Shown here: piece by piece, positions 1 to 7,178 of the stretch
Numbering within the stretch: the stretch's first letter is position 1
How the letters are laid out: every line of letters starts with the position of its first letter
Origin: Akkermansiaceae bacterium
GTDB taxonomy: Bacteria > Verrucomicrobiota > Verrucomicrobiia > Verrucomicrobiales > Akkermansiaceae
DNA length: 16,919 nucleotides
Assembly (NCBI GenBank): GCA_011524615.1
Contig: WTJZ01000042.1
Location: 1-16,919 of the forward strand
Direction of reading: 5' to 3'
Made by a program: the position numbers and the translations under genes
The notes under the pieces: generated by a model
What the model saw: the letters and a program-made list of their open reading frames with translations, nothing else
Told to the model about the DNA's origin: nothing
The model's database searches: none

Positions 1-843
1 GCGACTAATCCTGGTACAAGAGAAGGTTTTTATGGCGAAGTTGACGACATTCTCGCTGCTGTGAAATATCTAAAGAGTAGACATGAAGTGGATCCGAATA
101 AAGTGTACATCGGTGGCCACAGCACAGGGGGGACACTCGCTCTATTAGCCGCTGAGTCCACTGGTGACGTCGCTGGTGCCATATCACTCGGCCCCATCGA
201 TACTGATTATGGCGACGATTACGCTGTCTATAAATATAACACTGAAGAACGTGAACTCAGATCACCAATTAAGCACATCAACTCGATTGAGGTTCCTACA
301 TATATTCTGGAAGGTAATGATGACTGCAACACGGATGCCCTCCATGCTCTTCGTGATGCGAATAAGAACAGTAAGGTCAACGTGATCGAGGTGGACGAAG
401 CCTCACACTTCAACTTAATCCACCCAGTAAACAGCATCTTCGCAGACGCTATCCTCAGTAATACATTTGGTGAAATCGCTCCAGAGAAGCTCGCTAAAGC
501 ATATCAAGCGAGCGAGGCTAAGAGTACTGAAAGCAATATTCTCTATGAGCTATACGAGTATCGTCGTGCTGGAGGTGAGTTAAAAGGGAACTCATCGATC
601 ACGCTCTCGTTTTACGCCCGGAACGAGGAAGACTTTGATGCGATCAAAGACACTAAGCATCCGACATTAGGTGCACCAAAAATCATCAAAGTACAAGATT
701 CTGACGGAGGTGACTTTTACGAGCTGTTCTACAAGAAGAATATCAAACTGATACAACTCGAGCAAATTTTCGAAGCCGTCAATACGGCCAAAGATCTCTC
801 GCATAAGCACTCCCTGTATTACGCAGGTTTCGAGCTAGAATAA
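1..843 (+). CDS. Alpha/beta hydrolase with extra C-terminal domain (5' end missing)
   Basis: The reading frame is open from base 1, so the gene starts outside the window; the GTG at 61 is an internal Val. Counting from base 1 the visible part is 280 residues. It shows a serine-hydrolase core: nucleophile elbow GGHSTGG with Ser at about residue 41, acid Asp at about 107-108 (EGNDD) after a beta strand, and His at about 136 (EASHFN). This arrangement is typical of prolyl-oligopeptidase/dienelactone-hydrolase-like enzymes. The oxyanion HGG strand must lie upstream. From about residue 175 to the end there is a separate region of roughly 105 residues with alternating strands and helices, ending SLYYAGFELE. 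It does not belong to the hydrolase fold and faintly recalls RraB-like small domains. Substrate unknown. Codons look somewhat more AT-rich than in smc. It converges with msrB. Confidence 0.85.
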   Translation, partial: ATNPGTREGFYGEVDDILAAVKYLKSRHEVDPNKVYIGGHSTGGTLALLAAESTGDVAGAISLGPIDTDYGDDYAVYKYNTEERELRSPIKHINSIEVPTYILEGNDDCNTDALHALRDANKNSKVNVIEVDEASHFNLIHPVNSIFADAILSNTFGEIAPEKLAKAYQASEAKSTESNILYELYEYRRAGGELKGNSSITLSFYARNEEDFDAIKDTKHPTLGAPKIIKVQDSDGGDFYELFYKKNIKLIQLEQIFEAVNTAKDLSHKHSLYYAGFELE

Positions 844-856
844 GATTCGGCACTCT

Positions 857-900
857 CTACTAGCTTACTCGGTATTCTTGGCATGCGTATAAGCTAGTAG
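857..900. terminator. 11-bp perfect inverted repeat between convergent genes
   Basis: CTACTAGCTTA (857-867) and TAAGCTAGTAG (890-900) are exact reverse complements around a 22-nt loop. The repeat starts 13 bp after the hydrolase stop and ends 37 bp before the end of the convergent msrB. There is no T-run on either side, so it is not a classical intrinsic terminator. It may be a bidirectional transcript end or an mRNA 3' stabiliser. Its arms share CTACTAG with the amt terminator. Confidence 0.5.
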
Positions 901-937
901 GGTCACTAGACCTCTATATAAGAGCTCTGTAACGGAA

Positions 938-1543
938 TTACTCCTCACCTGTGGGTAGGAAGCTGAGGCAGACGCCGTTGACGCAGTATCGCTTGTCGGT
1001 GGGGGTGTCGTGCCCTTCGCCCTCAAAGACATGGCCGAGGTGGCTGCCGCATTTGGCGCATTTGATTTCTACTCTCTTGTATCCGATGTGGTAGTCAACG
1101 TCGAGATCGAGGCTCTCTGGTGTGGCGGCATCGTAGAAGGAGGGCCATCCACTGCCTGAATCAAACTTCTCCTTAGAGGTGAAGAGCTTAGACCCGCAGG
1201 CGGCGCAGAAGTAGACGCCTTCTCCCTGTGCCTTGAATTGCTTATAGATGGTGCCGTTTGGTGGCTCTGTGCCGGCCTCACGGAGGACATGGTACTCGAT
1301 CTCGGATAATTCCTTGGCCCATTCTGCTGGAGACTTGATCACGTCATCTGTTGGCTCCTCGGGCGCTTGGTCTAAGACTTCAATCATAGCGCCATTATAG
1401 TCCTGTCTTGTGATTTGTGCAACTGCCCATAGAGAGAGAAGACCAAAAAAAAGAACCCCGTACTTCAATACTGAATTAAACTGCATATATAGTCGGAGAA
1501 GATACGTCTGATTTTCTTCCTTGGAAAGATCACTTTTTGTCAT
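938..1543 (-). CDS. msrB: Membrane-anchored peptide-methionine (R)-S-oxide reductase MsrB
   Basis: MsrB reduces methionine-R-sulfoxide in proteins. With the ATG at 1543 the product is 201 aa. Residues 24-43 form one hydrophobic segment (VLKYGVLFFGLLSLWAV), followed by a linker and the MsrB domain from about residue 72. Zinc-binding pairs are CAAC (C113, C116) and CAKC (C162, C165). The KFDSGSGWPSF and SHLGHVF signatures are present, and the catalytic Cys is C187 in RYCVNG. A second Cys, C192, follows at a place where most family members have Ser or Ala. With a positively charged N-terminus the domain is predicted to face the periplasm as a signal-anchored protein. The ATG at 1543 overlaps the end of ribD by 14 bp; a GTG at 1564 and an ATG at 1483 (just before the membrane segment) are alternatives, and none has a Shine-Dalgarno. 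Last gene of the ilvE-rluD-ribD-msrB run. Confidence 0.93.
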   Translation of the reverse strand: MTKSDLSKEENQTYLLRLYMQFNSVLKYGVLFFGLLSLWAVAQITRQDYNGAMIEVLDQAPEEPTDDVIKSPAEWAKELSEIEYHVLREAGTEPPNGTIYKQFKAQGEGVYFCAACGSKLFTSKEKFDSGSGWPSFYDAATPESLDLDVDYHIGYKRVEIKCAKCGSHLGHVFEGEGHDTPTDKRYCVNGVCLSFLPTGEE

Positions 1544-2579
1544 TCTGGCGAGAGACGAGTGCACGGAGCATCACATCATTACCAAGCTGGGTAAACATGG
1601 GAGACTGAAGCGACAATCGATCTGAGAGGGAGCTGCAGCCTTGCCCTGCCACCCCAGAGGCGTCTCCTCCAGTAAGCATAGGAGCATAAAACATAACGAC
1701 TTCATCAATGAGATCGAGGTCCGCGAGCGCACCGATCAGTCCTCCGCCAGCCTCTACTAGTACGGAGTTCACCCCATGATCCTGAGCCAGAGAGCGCAAC
1801 GCGTCACGCATCCCCTCCTCTGTAGCAGTCTCATAGATGAGTGTCTCAGGATCCTGTAAGAGATGAGTCTCTGGGGGGAGTGGTTGCTGTCCGGTCGTGA
1901 AGATAACTCGACGGGGCTGTCGTAAAGCAGGGTCACGGCCCTCTAGTCGGACATTGAGCTGTGGGTTATCAGCCCTAACGGTATTCCCCCCCGTGATGAC
2001 GGCGTCGACTTCTGCGCGGAGTAGATGAACATAGTGTCTTGAATCTGTCCCAGTGAGCCACTGCCCCTCTCCTGGAGGTCGAGTGATCTTCCCATCGAGA
2101 CTCATCGCGGACTTCACGATCACCCAAGGCATGCCTTCACATTGCACCTTAGCAAAGGCACGGAGTAGATGATCGCACTCCTCCTCATTCACACGAGAGG
2201 ACACCTCTATTCCAGCAGCGGTGAGGATCTGATCGGCACGCCCCACATGGGCGGGGTTTGGGTCCACGGAGCCATAGACGACTCTTCGAAATCCCTTTCG
2301 GACAATCGCATCAGAGCACGCCCCTGTTCTCCCGTGGGTACTACAGGGCTCTAGGGTCACGTAGATGGTAGCCTGATCCCAACGGTCAAACCCTAATGAC
2401 TCTGCGTTAGCAATGGCGACGCGCTCCGCGTGAGGGGTACCAGCCTTGGCGTGGAATCCCTCTGCGATGATCTGTCCGTCACAGACGATGACTGCTCCGA
2501 CGGCGGGATTAGGACTGGTCTGCCCGAGGGCTTGGCGTGCGAGCGTACACGCTCGCTGAATATATTGCTGATCGGTCAT
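1530..2579 (-). CDS. ribD: Riboflavin biosynthesis bifunctional deaminase/reductase RibD
   Basis: RibD converts 2,5-diamino-6-ribosylamino-4(3H)-pyrimidinone 5'-phosphate to 5-amino-6-ribitylaminouracil 5'-phosphate in two cytosolic steps (deamination, then NADPH-dependent reduction). At 349 aa it has the normal full length. The N-terminal deaminase domain (about 1-145) has the zinc ligands His50 in HAE (E52 the proton shuttle) and Cys79/Cys88 in PCSTHGRTGAC. The reductase domain starts near residue 150 with WVIVKSAMSLDGKI and includes the substrate/NADPH-site stretch GGNTVRADNPQLNVR. The ATG at 2579 is 2 bp from the rluD stop, indicating co-transcription and perhaps translational coupling. 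No other rib genes are nearby, so the pathway is scattered. Confidence 0.96.
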   Translation of the reverse strand: MTDQQYIQRACTLARQALGQTSPNPAVGAVIVCDGQIIAEGFHAKAGTPHAERVAIANAESLGFDRWDQATIYVTLEPCSTHGRTGACSDAIVRKGFRRVVYGSVDPNPAHVGRADQILTAAGIEVSSRVNEEECDHLLRAFAKVQCEGMPWVIVKSAMSLDGKITRPPGEGQWLTGTDSRHYVHLLRAEVDAVITGGNTVRADNPQLNVRLEGRDPALRQPRRVIFTTGQQPLPPETHLLQDPETLIYETATEEGMRDALRSLAQDHGVNSVLVEAGGGLIGALADLDLIDEVVMFYAPMLTGGDASGVAGQGCSSLSDRLSLQSPMFTQLGNDVMLRALVSRQNDKK

Positions 2580-2581
2580 GA

Positions 2582-3547
2582 TTACTGCTCTAGGAAGCTG
2601 CCGTCTCTGATCGAGTCTAGTACTCCGTCGTCAAGCGCTGCGAGCCATGGCTCGTATTCCGCAGGGAATGGTGCTTCATTCTGTAACCATTCTCCTGATC
2701 GTGGATGTGTCACGCCTAGACGCCAGGCATGCAGCATCAGACGACCTGGCTTATTCGTCTGACGAGAGACATTCGCATAGATCGGGTCGCCAAGCAGAGC
2801 CGCGCCCGAGTGTTTCATGTGGACTCTGATTTGGTGGGTACGCCCTGTATGCAGAACACAGAGGACGAGGCTTGTGCCGTCATCCGCCGTATGGAGCGTG
2901 TAATAATCTGTAATGGCAGGCTTGCCTGCCCCCGGCTCGAGTACCGCCATCTTTTGACGATGCACAGGGTGTCTCCCGATGTTGGTAAAGACACTGTCAC
3001 GCTCCTTGAGCAAGGGGCGCTCGGTGACACAGAGGTAATACTTCTTCGTCTCGCGATCGGCGAACTGTCGGACGAGCTCAAGGTGTGCCTCATTCTGCTT
3101 TGCTACGATGAGACATCCAGAAGTATCCTTATCGAGTCGGTGCACAACCCCCGGTCTCTCCTCCCCTCCAGCGGCTGCGAGCTCTCCCTGACAGTGATGT
3201 AAGAGGGCATTCACGACAGTACCGTCAGGAGAACCAGTCGCAGGGTGTACGACCATCCCTGGTGCCTTATTCAAGACAATGACATCTTGATCCTCATAGA
3301 GGACTTCTATGGGGAGGTCCTCTGGGAGAATCTCTCGTGAAGCGGGCGCAGGAATACTGACCTCAACTTGGTCATGCTGCTCCAGCGCGTACTTGGGCTT
3401 TACCCGAGAGCCGTTCACCGTAATGTCTCCAGACTTAATCAGAGACTGAATCTTAGACCGCGAATGGTCCGATAACTCCTGAGCTAAAAAAGCATCGAGG
3501 CGCATGGTGGCCTCTGATGCGTACGTGATGACTAGATCTTGTTCCAT
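2582..3547 (-). CDS. rluD: RluA/RluD-family ribosomal large subunit pseudouridine synthase
   Basis: This enzyme isomerises specific uridines of 23S rRNA to pseudouridine. The 321-residue protein has an N-terminal S4 RNA-binding domain (about residues 15-65, MRLDAFLAQEL through DITVNGSRVKPKY). The RluA-type catalytic domain carries HRLDKDTSG with catalytic Asp139, and later GRTHQIRVHMKHSG. The S4 domain plus this length fit RluD (helix 69 modification) better than RluA, but RluC-type specificity cannot be excluded from the sequence alone. The gene sits 34 bp after ilvE, with a small hairpin between, and 2 bp before ribD. The ATG at 3547 has no Shine-Dalgarno. Confidence 0.93.
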   Translation of the reverse strand: MEQDLVITYASEATMRLDAFLAQELSDHSRSKIQSLIKSGDITVNGSRVKPKYALEQHDQVEVSIPAPASREILPEDLPIEVLYEDQDVIVLNKAPGMVVHPATGSPDGTVVNALLHHCQGELAAAGGEERPGVVHRLDKDTSGCLIVAKQNEAHLELVRQFADRETKKYYLCVTERPLLKERDSVFTNIGRHPVHRQKMAVLEPGAGKPAITDYYTLHTADDGTSLVLCVLHTGRTHQIRVHMKHSGAALLGDPIYANVSRQTNKPGRLMLHAWRLGVTHPRSGEWLQNEAPFPAEYEPWLAALDDGVLDSIRDGSFLEQ

Positions 3548-3554
3548 CTCATGC

Positions 3555-3578
3555 TGATCTGACAGACCAGTCAGATCA
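3555..3578 (-). other. Hairpin between ilvE and rluD
   Basis: TGATCTGAC (3555-3563) and GTCAGATCA (3570-3578) form a perfect 9-bp stem with a 6-nt loop, filling most of the 34-bp ilvE-rluD gap. There is no U-run after it in the minus-strand transcript, so it is more likely a processing, stability or translation-control element than a terminator. Confidence 0.55.
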
Positions 3579-3581
3579 CGG

Positions 3582-4457
3582 TTAAGCGATTTCTGTTCCC
3601 TCTGAGTTAGCTAACTCACGGAAGGCGGTAATAAACTTCTTAGAGATCTCACCTGGAGTGCCGTCTCCGATCTCACGCTCGTCGAGCTTGACCATTGGGA
3701 TGACTTCTGCAGCGGTACCTGTGAGGAAGACCTCATCAGCAGTATAGAGATCGTAGCGCGTCATGGTCTTCTCCTGAAGAGTATATCCAAGCGTCTCAGC
3801 GAGCTGGAAGATCACCTGACGGGTGATTCCGTCGAGAGAACCGTCTGAGACTGGCGGAGTCGTGATGACACCACGCTTGATCACAAAGATGTTATCACCA
3901 GTACACTCCGCAACATAGCCTTGCTCATTGAGCATGAGGCCTTCTTGCGCACCCGCTTTGATCGCCTCTACCTTCGCCATGACGTTATTGAGATAGTTCA
4001 GCGACTTCACCTGTGGGCTGAGAGCCGCTGGTGCGGGACGACGTGTAGAACAGGTCACGACCTCGAGGCCGTTTGTGTAACACTCTTCTGGGTAAAGGGT
4101 AATGCCTGAGGCAATGATGAACATTGACGGCGTAGGACACTGATGTGGGTTCAGCCCGAGTGGACCTGTACCACGGGTGATCACGAGACGCACATATCCA
4201 TCGGTGAGGCCGTTCGCCTTACAAGTATCAACCGTCGCCTGACAGACCTCCTCTAGCGTCCATGGCATCTTGAGTAAGATCGCCTTAGCAGAATCAAAGA
4301 GACGCTCGATGTGCTCCTCTAAGCGGAAGACACGACCATTATAAAAACGAATTCCTTCGAAAATTCCGTCACCGTAGAGTACACCGTGATCGAATACCGA
4401 GAGCTTCGCTTCGCTTTCGTCTACTATCTGTCCGTCGAGCCAAATTTTATGCGCCAT
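3582..4457 (-). CDS. ilvE: Branched-chain amino acid aminotransferase IlvE (fold-type IV PLP enzyme)
   Basis: The enzyme transfers the amino group of glutamate to the keto acids of Leu, Ile and Val (last step of their synthesis) or acts in reverse. The 291-aa protein has the class-IV aminotransferase layout: FDHGVLYGDGIFEGIRFYNG at residues 22-41, Arg/His-rich EEHIERL, the PLP lysine K151 in VKSLNYLNN, and ECTGDNIF (184-191) followed by the phosphate-contacting LDGITRQV segment. The GIRFYNG variant and length fit IlvE; a D-amino-acid or 4-amino-4-deoxychorismate type is less likely. The start ATG at 4457 opens the minus-strand run into rluD-ribD-msrB. A TAGAAT hexamer ends 6 bp before this ATG, which could mean a very short or absent leader, but no convincing -35 is visible. 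Confidence 0.93.
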   Translation of the reverse strand: MAHKIWLDGQIVDESEAKLSVFDHGVLYGDGIFEGIRFYNGRVFRLEEHIERLFDSAKAILLKMPWTLEEVCQATVDTCKANGLTDGYVRLVITRGTGPLGLNPHQCPTPSMFIIASGITLYPEECYTNGLEVVTCSTRRPAPAALSPQVKSLNYLNNVMAKVEAIKAGAQEGLMLNEQGYVAECTGDNIFVIKRGVITTPPVSDGSLDGITRQVIFQLAETLGYTLQEKTMTRYDLYTADEVFLTGTAAEVIPMVKLDEREIGDGTPGEISKKFITAFRELANSEGTEIA

Positions 4458-4739
4458 GATCTTATTCTATGAGAACAGACCTTTTACACGCTTTCCGCGC
4501 GGTGAACAGCAGATTTTCGAGAAAATGTTCTTCTCTCTCTACCTCTCTGAGATCAATCCAAAGAAGAACATGGCTCTAGGAGGAGTAGCACCCCAACCAG
4601 ATCATAATGAATCAGGTATACTAGACTCACTAGAGACAGTAAGAAATAAAAAACGTGGACGTAACGATGGGAGCAATTCGGCACCTTAGTTCTCAATCGT
4701 CAAGTGAAACTACATCTCTGACCCAGCTCTTGTTCTGTA
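4458..4739. other. Gene-poor gap upstream of ilvE
   Basis: About 280 bp separate the ilvE start from the amt terminator. A 77-codon plus-strand frame (4456-4689) exists but shares its start with the ilvE start region, has no Shine-Dalgarno and resembles nothing I know, so I do not call it a gene. The ilvE promoter must lie here on the minus strand; I see no hexamer pair good enough to place it. There is no repeat or tRNA-like structure. Confidence 0.5.
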
Positions 4740-4741
4740 AT

Positions 4742-4773
4742 AAAAAAGGCTCTAGTAGAAATCTACTAGAGCC
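4742..4773 (-). terminator. Intrinsic terminator of amt
   Basis: GGCTCTAGTAG (4748-4758) and CTACTAGAGCC (4763-4773) form a perfect 11-bp stem with a 4-nt loop. On the minus strand it is followed directly by six T (4742-4747). It lies 34 bp beyond the amt stop. Textbook Rho-independent terminator, showing that amt is transcribed separately from ilvE. Confidence 0.92.
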
Positions 4774-4806
4774 ATAATTATTCACAATGAATGTGAATGA
4801 AACTAA

Positions 4807-6123
4807 TTAGTCTGTGTAAGCTGGTGAACCGTGCTCAGCAACGTCAAGACCTTCAGCTTCTTCCTCAGCGCTAACGCGGATTCCGAATGTGAACTTACCG
4901 ATGAGAGTAAGGATGAAGGAGAATACGAATGCGAATGCACCTACAGCAGCAACACCGATGATTTGTGAAACGAGTGAAACGTCATCGCGACCACCGTTGA
5001 AGAATGGAAGCGCAAGAGCGATTGTACCCCAGATACCACATACACCGTGAACTGAAACAGCACCAACTGGATCGTCGATCTTGATCTTGTCGAAGAAGAG
5101 TACTGAAACTACTACGAGGATACCACCGATGAGACCAACGATGATTGAGCAAGGAACTGTGATCACGTCTGGACCAGCTGTGATAGAAACGAGACCTGCA
5201 AGAAGACCGTTAAGACCCATTGAGAGGTCAGGCTTACGAAGAAGGATCCATGAGATAACGATAGCACCGATACCACCACCTACTGCACCGAGTGTAGTAG
5301 TTGTGAATACGAGTGATACTGCCGCAGGGTCAGCTGAAAGCACTGAACCACCGTTGAATCCGAACCAACCGAAGAAAAGAAGGAATGCACCGATAGCTGC
5401 AAGTGGAAGTGAGTGTGGAAGAATTGGCTTAAGACCAGCTTCTGTGTACTTACCTTTACGAGCACCAAGAAGGATGATTGCTGCGAGTGCTGCGAAACCA
5501 CCGAATGCGTGTACTACTGTAGAACCAGCGAAGTCGTAGAATGCGCCTGATGAGAGTGAACCAAGCCATCCGCCACCCCAGTGCCATGAACCAGCAACAG
5601 GATATCCGATACCTACAAGGATTGTAGCGTAGATCATGAATGGAAGAAGCTTCACACGCTCTGCAACTGCACCAGATACGATTGTTGCAGCAGTAGCAGC
5701 GAACATCGCTTGGAAGATGAAGTCAGCCCAGTATGTGTAGTCAGCGTATTCCTTAGTCTCACTAGCAGCAACTACAGCAGCGTCAGCTGTGTCGTAACCT
5801 GCAGGTGAACCGATTGAGAAGAAACCGTTGAAGTCACCAGGGTAGTGAGTGTTGAATCCTGTGAAGTAGTACGTAAGCACACCCATACAGATGATGAATA
5901 CGTTTTTGAAGAGTACGTTTACAACATTCTTCTTCTGACAGAGGCCTGACTCAAGAGCTGAGAAACCAAGGTGCATGATGAAGACGAGAGCCGCTGAGAT
6001 AAGAATCCAGAGGTTATCAATGATGAACTTAACGTCCGCAAGAGCATCTGTCGTCGCTGTTTCCGCCGAAGCGAAACCAGCAAATCCGAGGAGTGCTGCA
6101 ATTGTAAGTGTAGTTTTTGTCAT
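4807..6123 (-). CDS. amt: Ammonium transporter (Amt/MEP/Rh family)
   Basis: Inner-membrane trimeric ammonium channel for nitrogen scavenging. The 438-aa protein begins with a cleavable signal peptide (MTKTTLTIAALLGFAGFASA, cut after A20), as in other Amt proteins, followed by about 11 membrane segments. Pore signatures: twin histidines H205 (FAGSTVVHAFGG) and H359 (VGAVSVHGVCGIWG), the HWGGGWL motif (181-187), and WFGFNGGS (253-260). The C-terminal tail GLDVAEHGSPAYTD matches the cytosolic Amt tail that transmits PII (GlnK) binding, so post-translational control by a PII protein is likely. Yet no glnK gene adjoins it, unlike the usual glnK-amtB pair. Codon use is strongly biased (CTT, GGT, GCA; almost no CTAG), suggesting high expression. 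A sigma-54-type promoter is upstream, and its own terminator follows. The start has no Shine-Dalgarno, only an A-rich stretch. Confidence 0.97.
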   Translation of the reverse strand: MTKTTLTIAALLGFAGFASAETATTDALADVKFIIDNLWILISAALVFIMHLGFSALESGLCQKKNVVNVLFKNVFIICMGVLTYYFTGFNTHYPGDFNGFFSIGSPAGYDTADAAVVAASETKEYADYTYWADFIFQAMFAATAATIVSGAVAERVKLLPFMIYATILVGIGYPVAGSWHWGGGWLGSLSSGAFYDFAGSTVVHAFGGFAALAAIILLGARKGKYTEAGLKPILPHSLPLAAIGAFLLFFGWFGFNGGSVLSADPAAVSLVFTTTTLGAVGGGIGAIVISWILLRKPDLSMGLNGLLAGLVSITAGPDVITVPCSIIVGLIGGILVVVSVLFFDKIKIDDPVGAVSVHGVCGIWGTIALALPFFNGGRDDVSLVSQIIGVAAVGAFAFVFSFILTLIGKFTFGIRVSAEEEAEGLDVAEHGSPAYTD

Positions 6124-6142
6124 AGCAGTTTGTTTGTTTGCT

Positions 6143-6164
6143 TACATTCCGTTAGTGGAATGTA
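6143..6164 (-). promoter_or_regulatory. Hairpin at the predicted 5' end of amt mRNA
   Basis: TACATTCC (6143-6150) and GGAATGTA (6157-6164) form a perfect 8-bp stem with a 6-nt loop, 19 bp upstream of the amt start. If the sigma-54-type promoter is used, transcription would begin at about 6164, so the message would start with this hairpin. It could stabilise the 5' end or be a repressor site. This role is inferred. Confidence 0.5.
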
Positions 6165-6174
6165 TCGAATCCGT

Positions 6175-6190
6175 AGCATGGGGCATGCCA
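6175..6190 (-). promoter_or_regulatory. Sigma-54 (RpoN) type promoter of amt
   Basis: Read on the minus strand the sequence is TGGCATGCCCCATGCT, against the sigma-54 consensus TGGCACG-N4-TTGCT: only two mismatches. The invariant GG (6188-6189) and GC (6176-6177) are exactly 10 bp apart. It lies about 50 bp upstream of the amt start, in the gap after the metallophosphoesterase stop. Sigma-54/NtrC control of ammonium transporters is well established in other bacteria. Caution: part of the match is a small palindrome (GCATG-GGG-CATGC) that could be there for another reason. Confidence 0.7.
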
Positions 6191-6204
6191 ATAATGAAAG
6201 AATT

Positions 6205-7014
6205 TTATTTAACTTTTCTTTTCCATTTATTTCCTTGACTCAAAGTCAATTCACCACTCGTCCCCCTACGTACAGAGCACACCTCGATCGAGGCAGAGGT
6301 AATGATGACGACCTGGGACTGACACCCCTCCATCATCGCTCCAGTGTTCATGAGGGTGAGCCCTTGGTCTTGATAAACAATGGGGAAATGGAAATGACCA
6401 AAGACCATCACAGATGCATGTGGGAAGTATTGACGAGTGAATTTAAAAGCCTGTTTCAGCGCGCTTTTCTTCACCGTCAGAATACGCCAGAGGCGCACTG
6501 GAGGCCAAAGAAGACTCAGATAGTAACGCCATCTAGACTGCCCTGCCAGTGGACGTCTCGCCGCAGACATGAGTTCTACGACCTGATGTGCGAGGGAAAA
6601 ACGCCCTCTTAATGAACAACCCTCATCGAGAGACTGCCTGACGAGTGCATCGATCTCATCCTTTTGGCTCAGGTAATACTGACTCCAGGGAGAGACCTCA
6701 GGATGGATCACGTCGCCATGGAGAACCGCGATCTCACCTATCTCGAGCCAACCAGGAGTCTGATCCATATCGGGATCATGATTCCCTGGTAGGAAGTAAT
6801 ACTCCACCTCCAACTCCTCACAGAGTCCTACGAGATCATCGAACAGGGCCGTAGAGTGCTCGATCAGATCCTCCGCCAGAGCCTGCCAAGTGTCCCCATT
6901 AAAGATCACTGTACCAGCCCCTGCTAAAATCGGACGCAGCATCTCCACGTCAGTCACCCAAGCGGCAGGATGCCCAAGGTGTAAATCAGACAAAATGTAA
7001 ATCGGCTTTCGCAT
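6205..7014 (-). CDS. Calcineurin-like metallophosphoesterase, function unknown
   Basis: The 269-aa protein has the five metal-binding blocks of the metallophosphoesterase superfamily in order: SDLHLGH (D10, H12), FNGD (D41), PGNHD (N78, H79), LHGD (H99) and FGHFH (H207, H209). This predicts a two-metal phosphoesterase in the cytosol. It resembles the LpxH/YbbF branch in layout (UDP-2,3-diacylglucosamine hydrolase of lipid A synthesis), but the GNHD block and the long helical insert at about 115-195 differ from classical LpxH (GNRDF), so the substrate is left open. The GTG at 7017 is immediately followed by an ATG at 7014; the ATG is preferred. Its last codons overlap the upstream regulatory region of amt. 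It is divergent from argF. Confidence 0.85.
   Translation of the reverse strand: MRKPIYILSDLHLGHPAAWVTDVEMLRPILAGAGTVIFNGDTWQALAEDLIEHSTALFDDLVGLCEELEVEYYFLPGNHDPDMDQTPGWLEIGEIAVLHGDVIHPEVSPWSQYYLSQKDEIDALVRQSLDEGCSLRGRFSLAHQVVELMSAARRPLAGQSRWRYYLSLLWPPVRLWRILTVKKSALKQAFKFTRQYFPHASVMVFGHFHFPIVYQDQGLTLMNTGAMMEGCQSQVVIITSASIEVCSVRRGTSGELTLSQGNKWKRKVK
6235..6249. promoter_or_regulatory. Palindrome, possible upstream activator site for amt
   Basis: TTGACT-CAA-AGTCAA is a perfect 6-bp dyad. It lies about 70-85 bp upstream of the predicted amt start site and inside the 3' end of the metallophosphoesterase gene. That distance suits an enhancer-binding protein working with sigma-54, but the sequence is not the classical NtrC box, so the role is inferred only from position and symmetry. 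Confidence 0.35.
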
Positions 7015-7178
7015 CACATCAGTTCCTACTATAGCGGACTCGACAGGTCAGAATAACCACTGCTCTCAGTCACTGACAAGACCATGATTTGACCTAATCC
7101 TAGTAGAAAGCAAAAAAAAACTAGATATTTTCCTAATTACCCTTTTAATACTCGCCCTTCACTTGATCAAACGTGCTT
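7015..7178. other. Divergent intergenic region, metallophosphoesterase / argF
   Basis: The 164-bp spacer between two divergent genes must hold both promoters. It contains an A9 tract (7112-7120) and a TTGACC (7089-7094) resembling a -35, but no -10 stands at the right distance. No ARG-box-like palindrome was recognised. Confidence 0.4.

Noticed and set aside
2729..3202. 157-codon ORF antisense to rluD
   Set aside because: It lies wholly inside rluD, whose protein is unmistakable; no independent start signals.
4456..4689. 77-codon plus-strand ORF upstream of ilvE
   Set aside because: It begins within the ilvE start codon region, has no ribosome site and resembles no family; most likely chance in the ilvE leader.
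4780..4798. ATTCAC-N7-GTGAAT dyad near the amt end
   Set aside because: The half-sites are in the opposite order to a Rex site, and the dyad sits between a stop codon and its terminator; probably chance.
5081..5539. 152-codon ORF antisense to amt
   Set aside because: It is the shadow of the strongly codon-biased amt gene; its Arg/Pro/Thr-rich translation is typical of an antisense frame.
6205..7014. Calling the metallophosphoesterase LpxH
   Set aside because: The metal motifs fit the superfamily, but the GNHD block and long insert differ from classical LpxH, and no lipid A genes are nearby.
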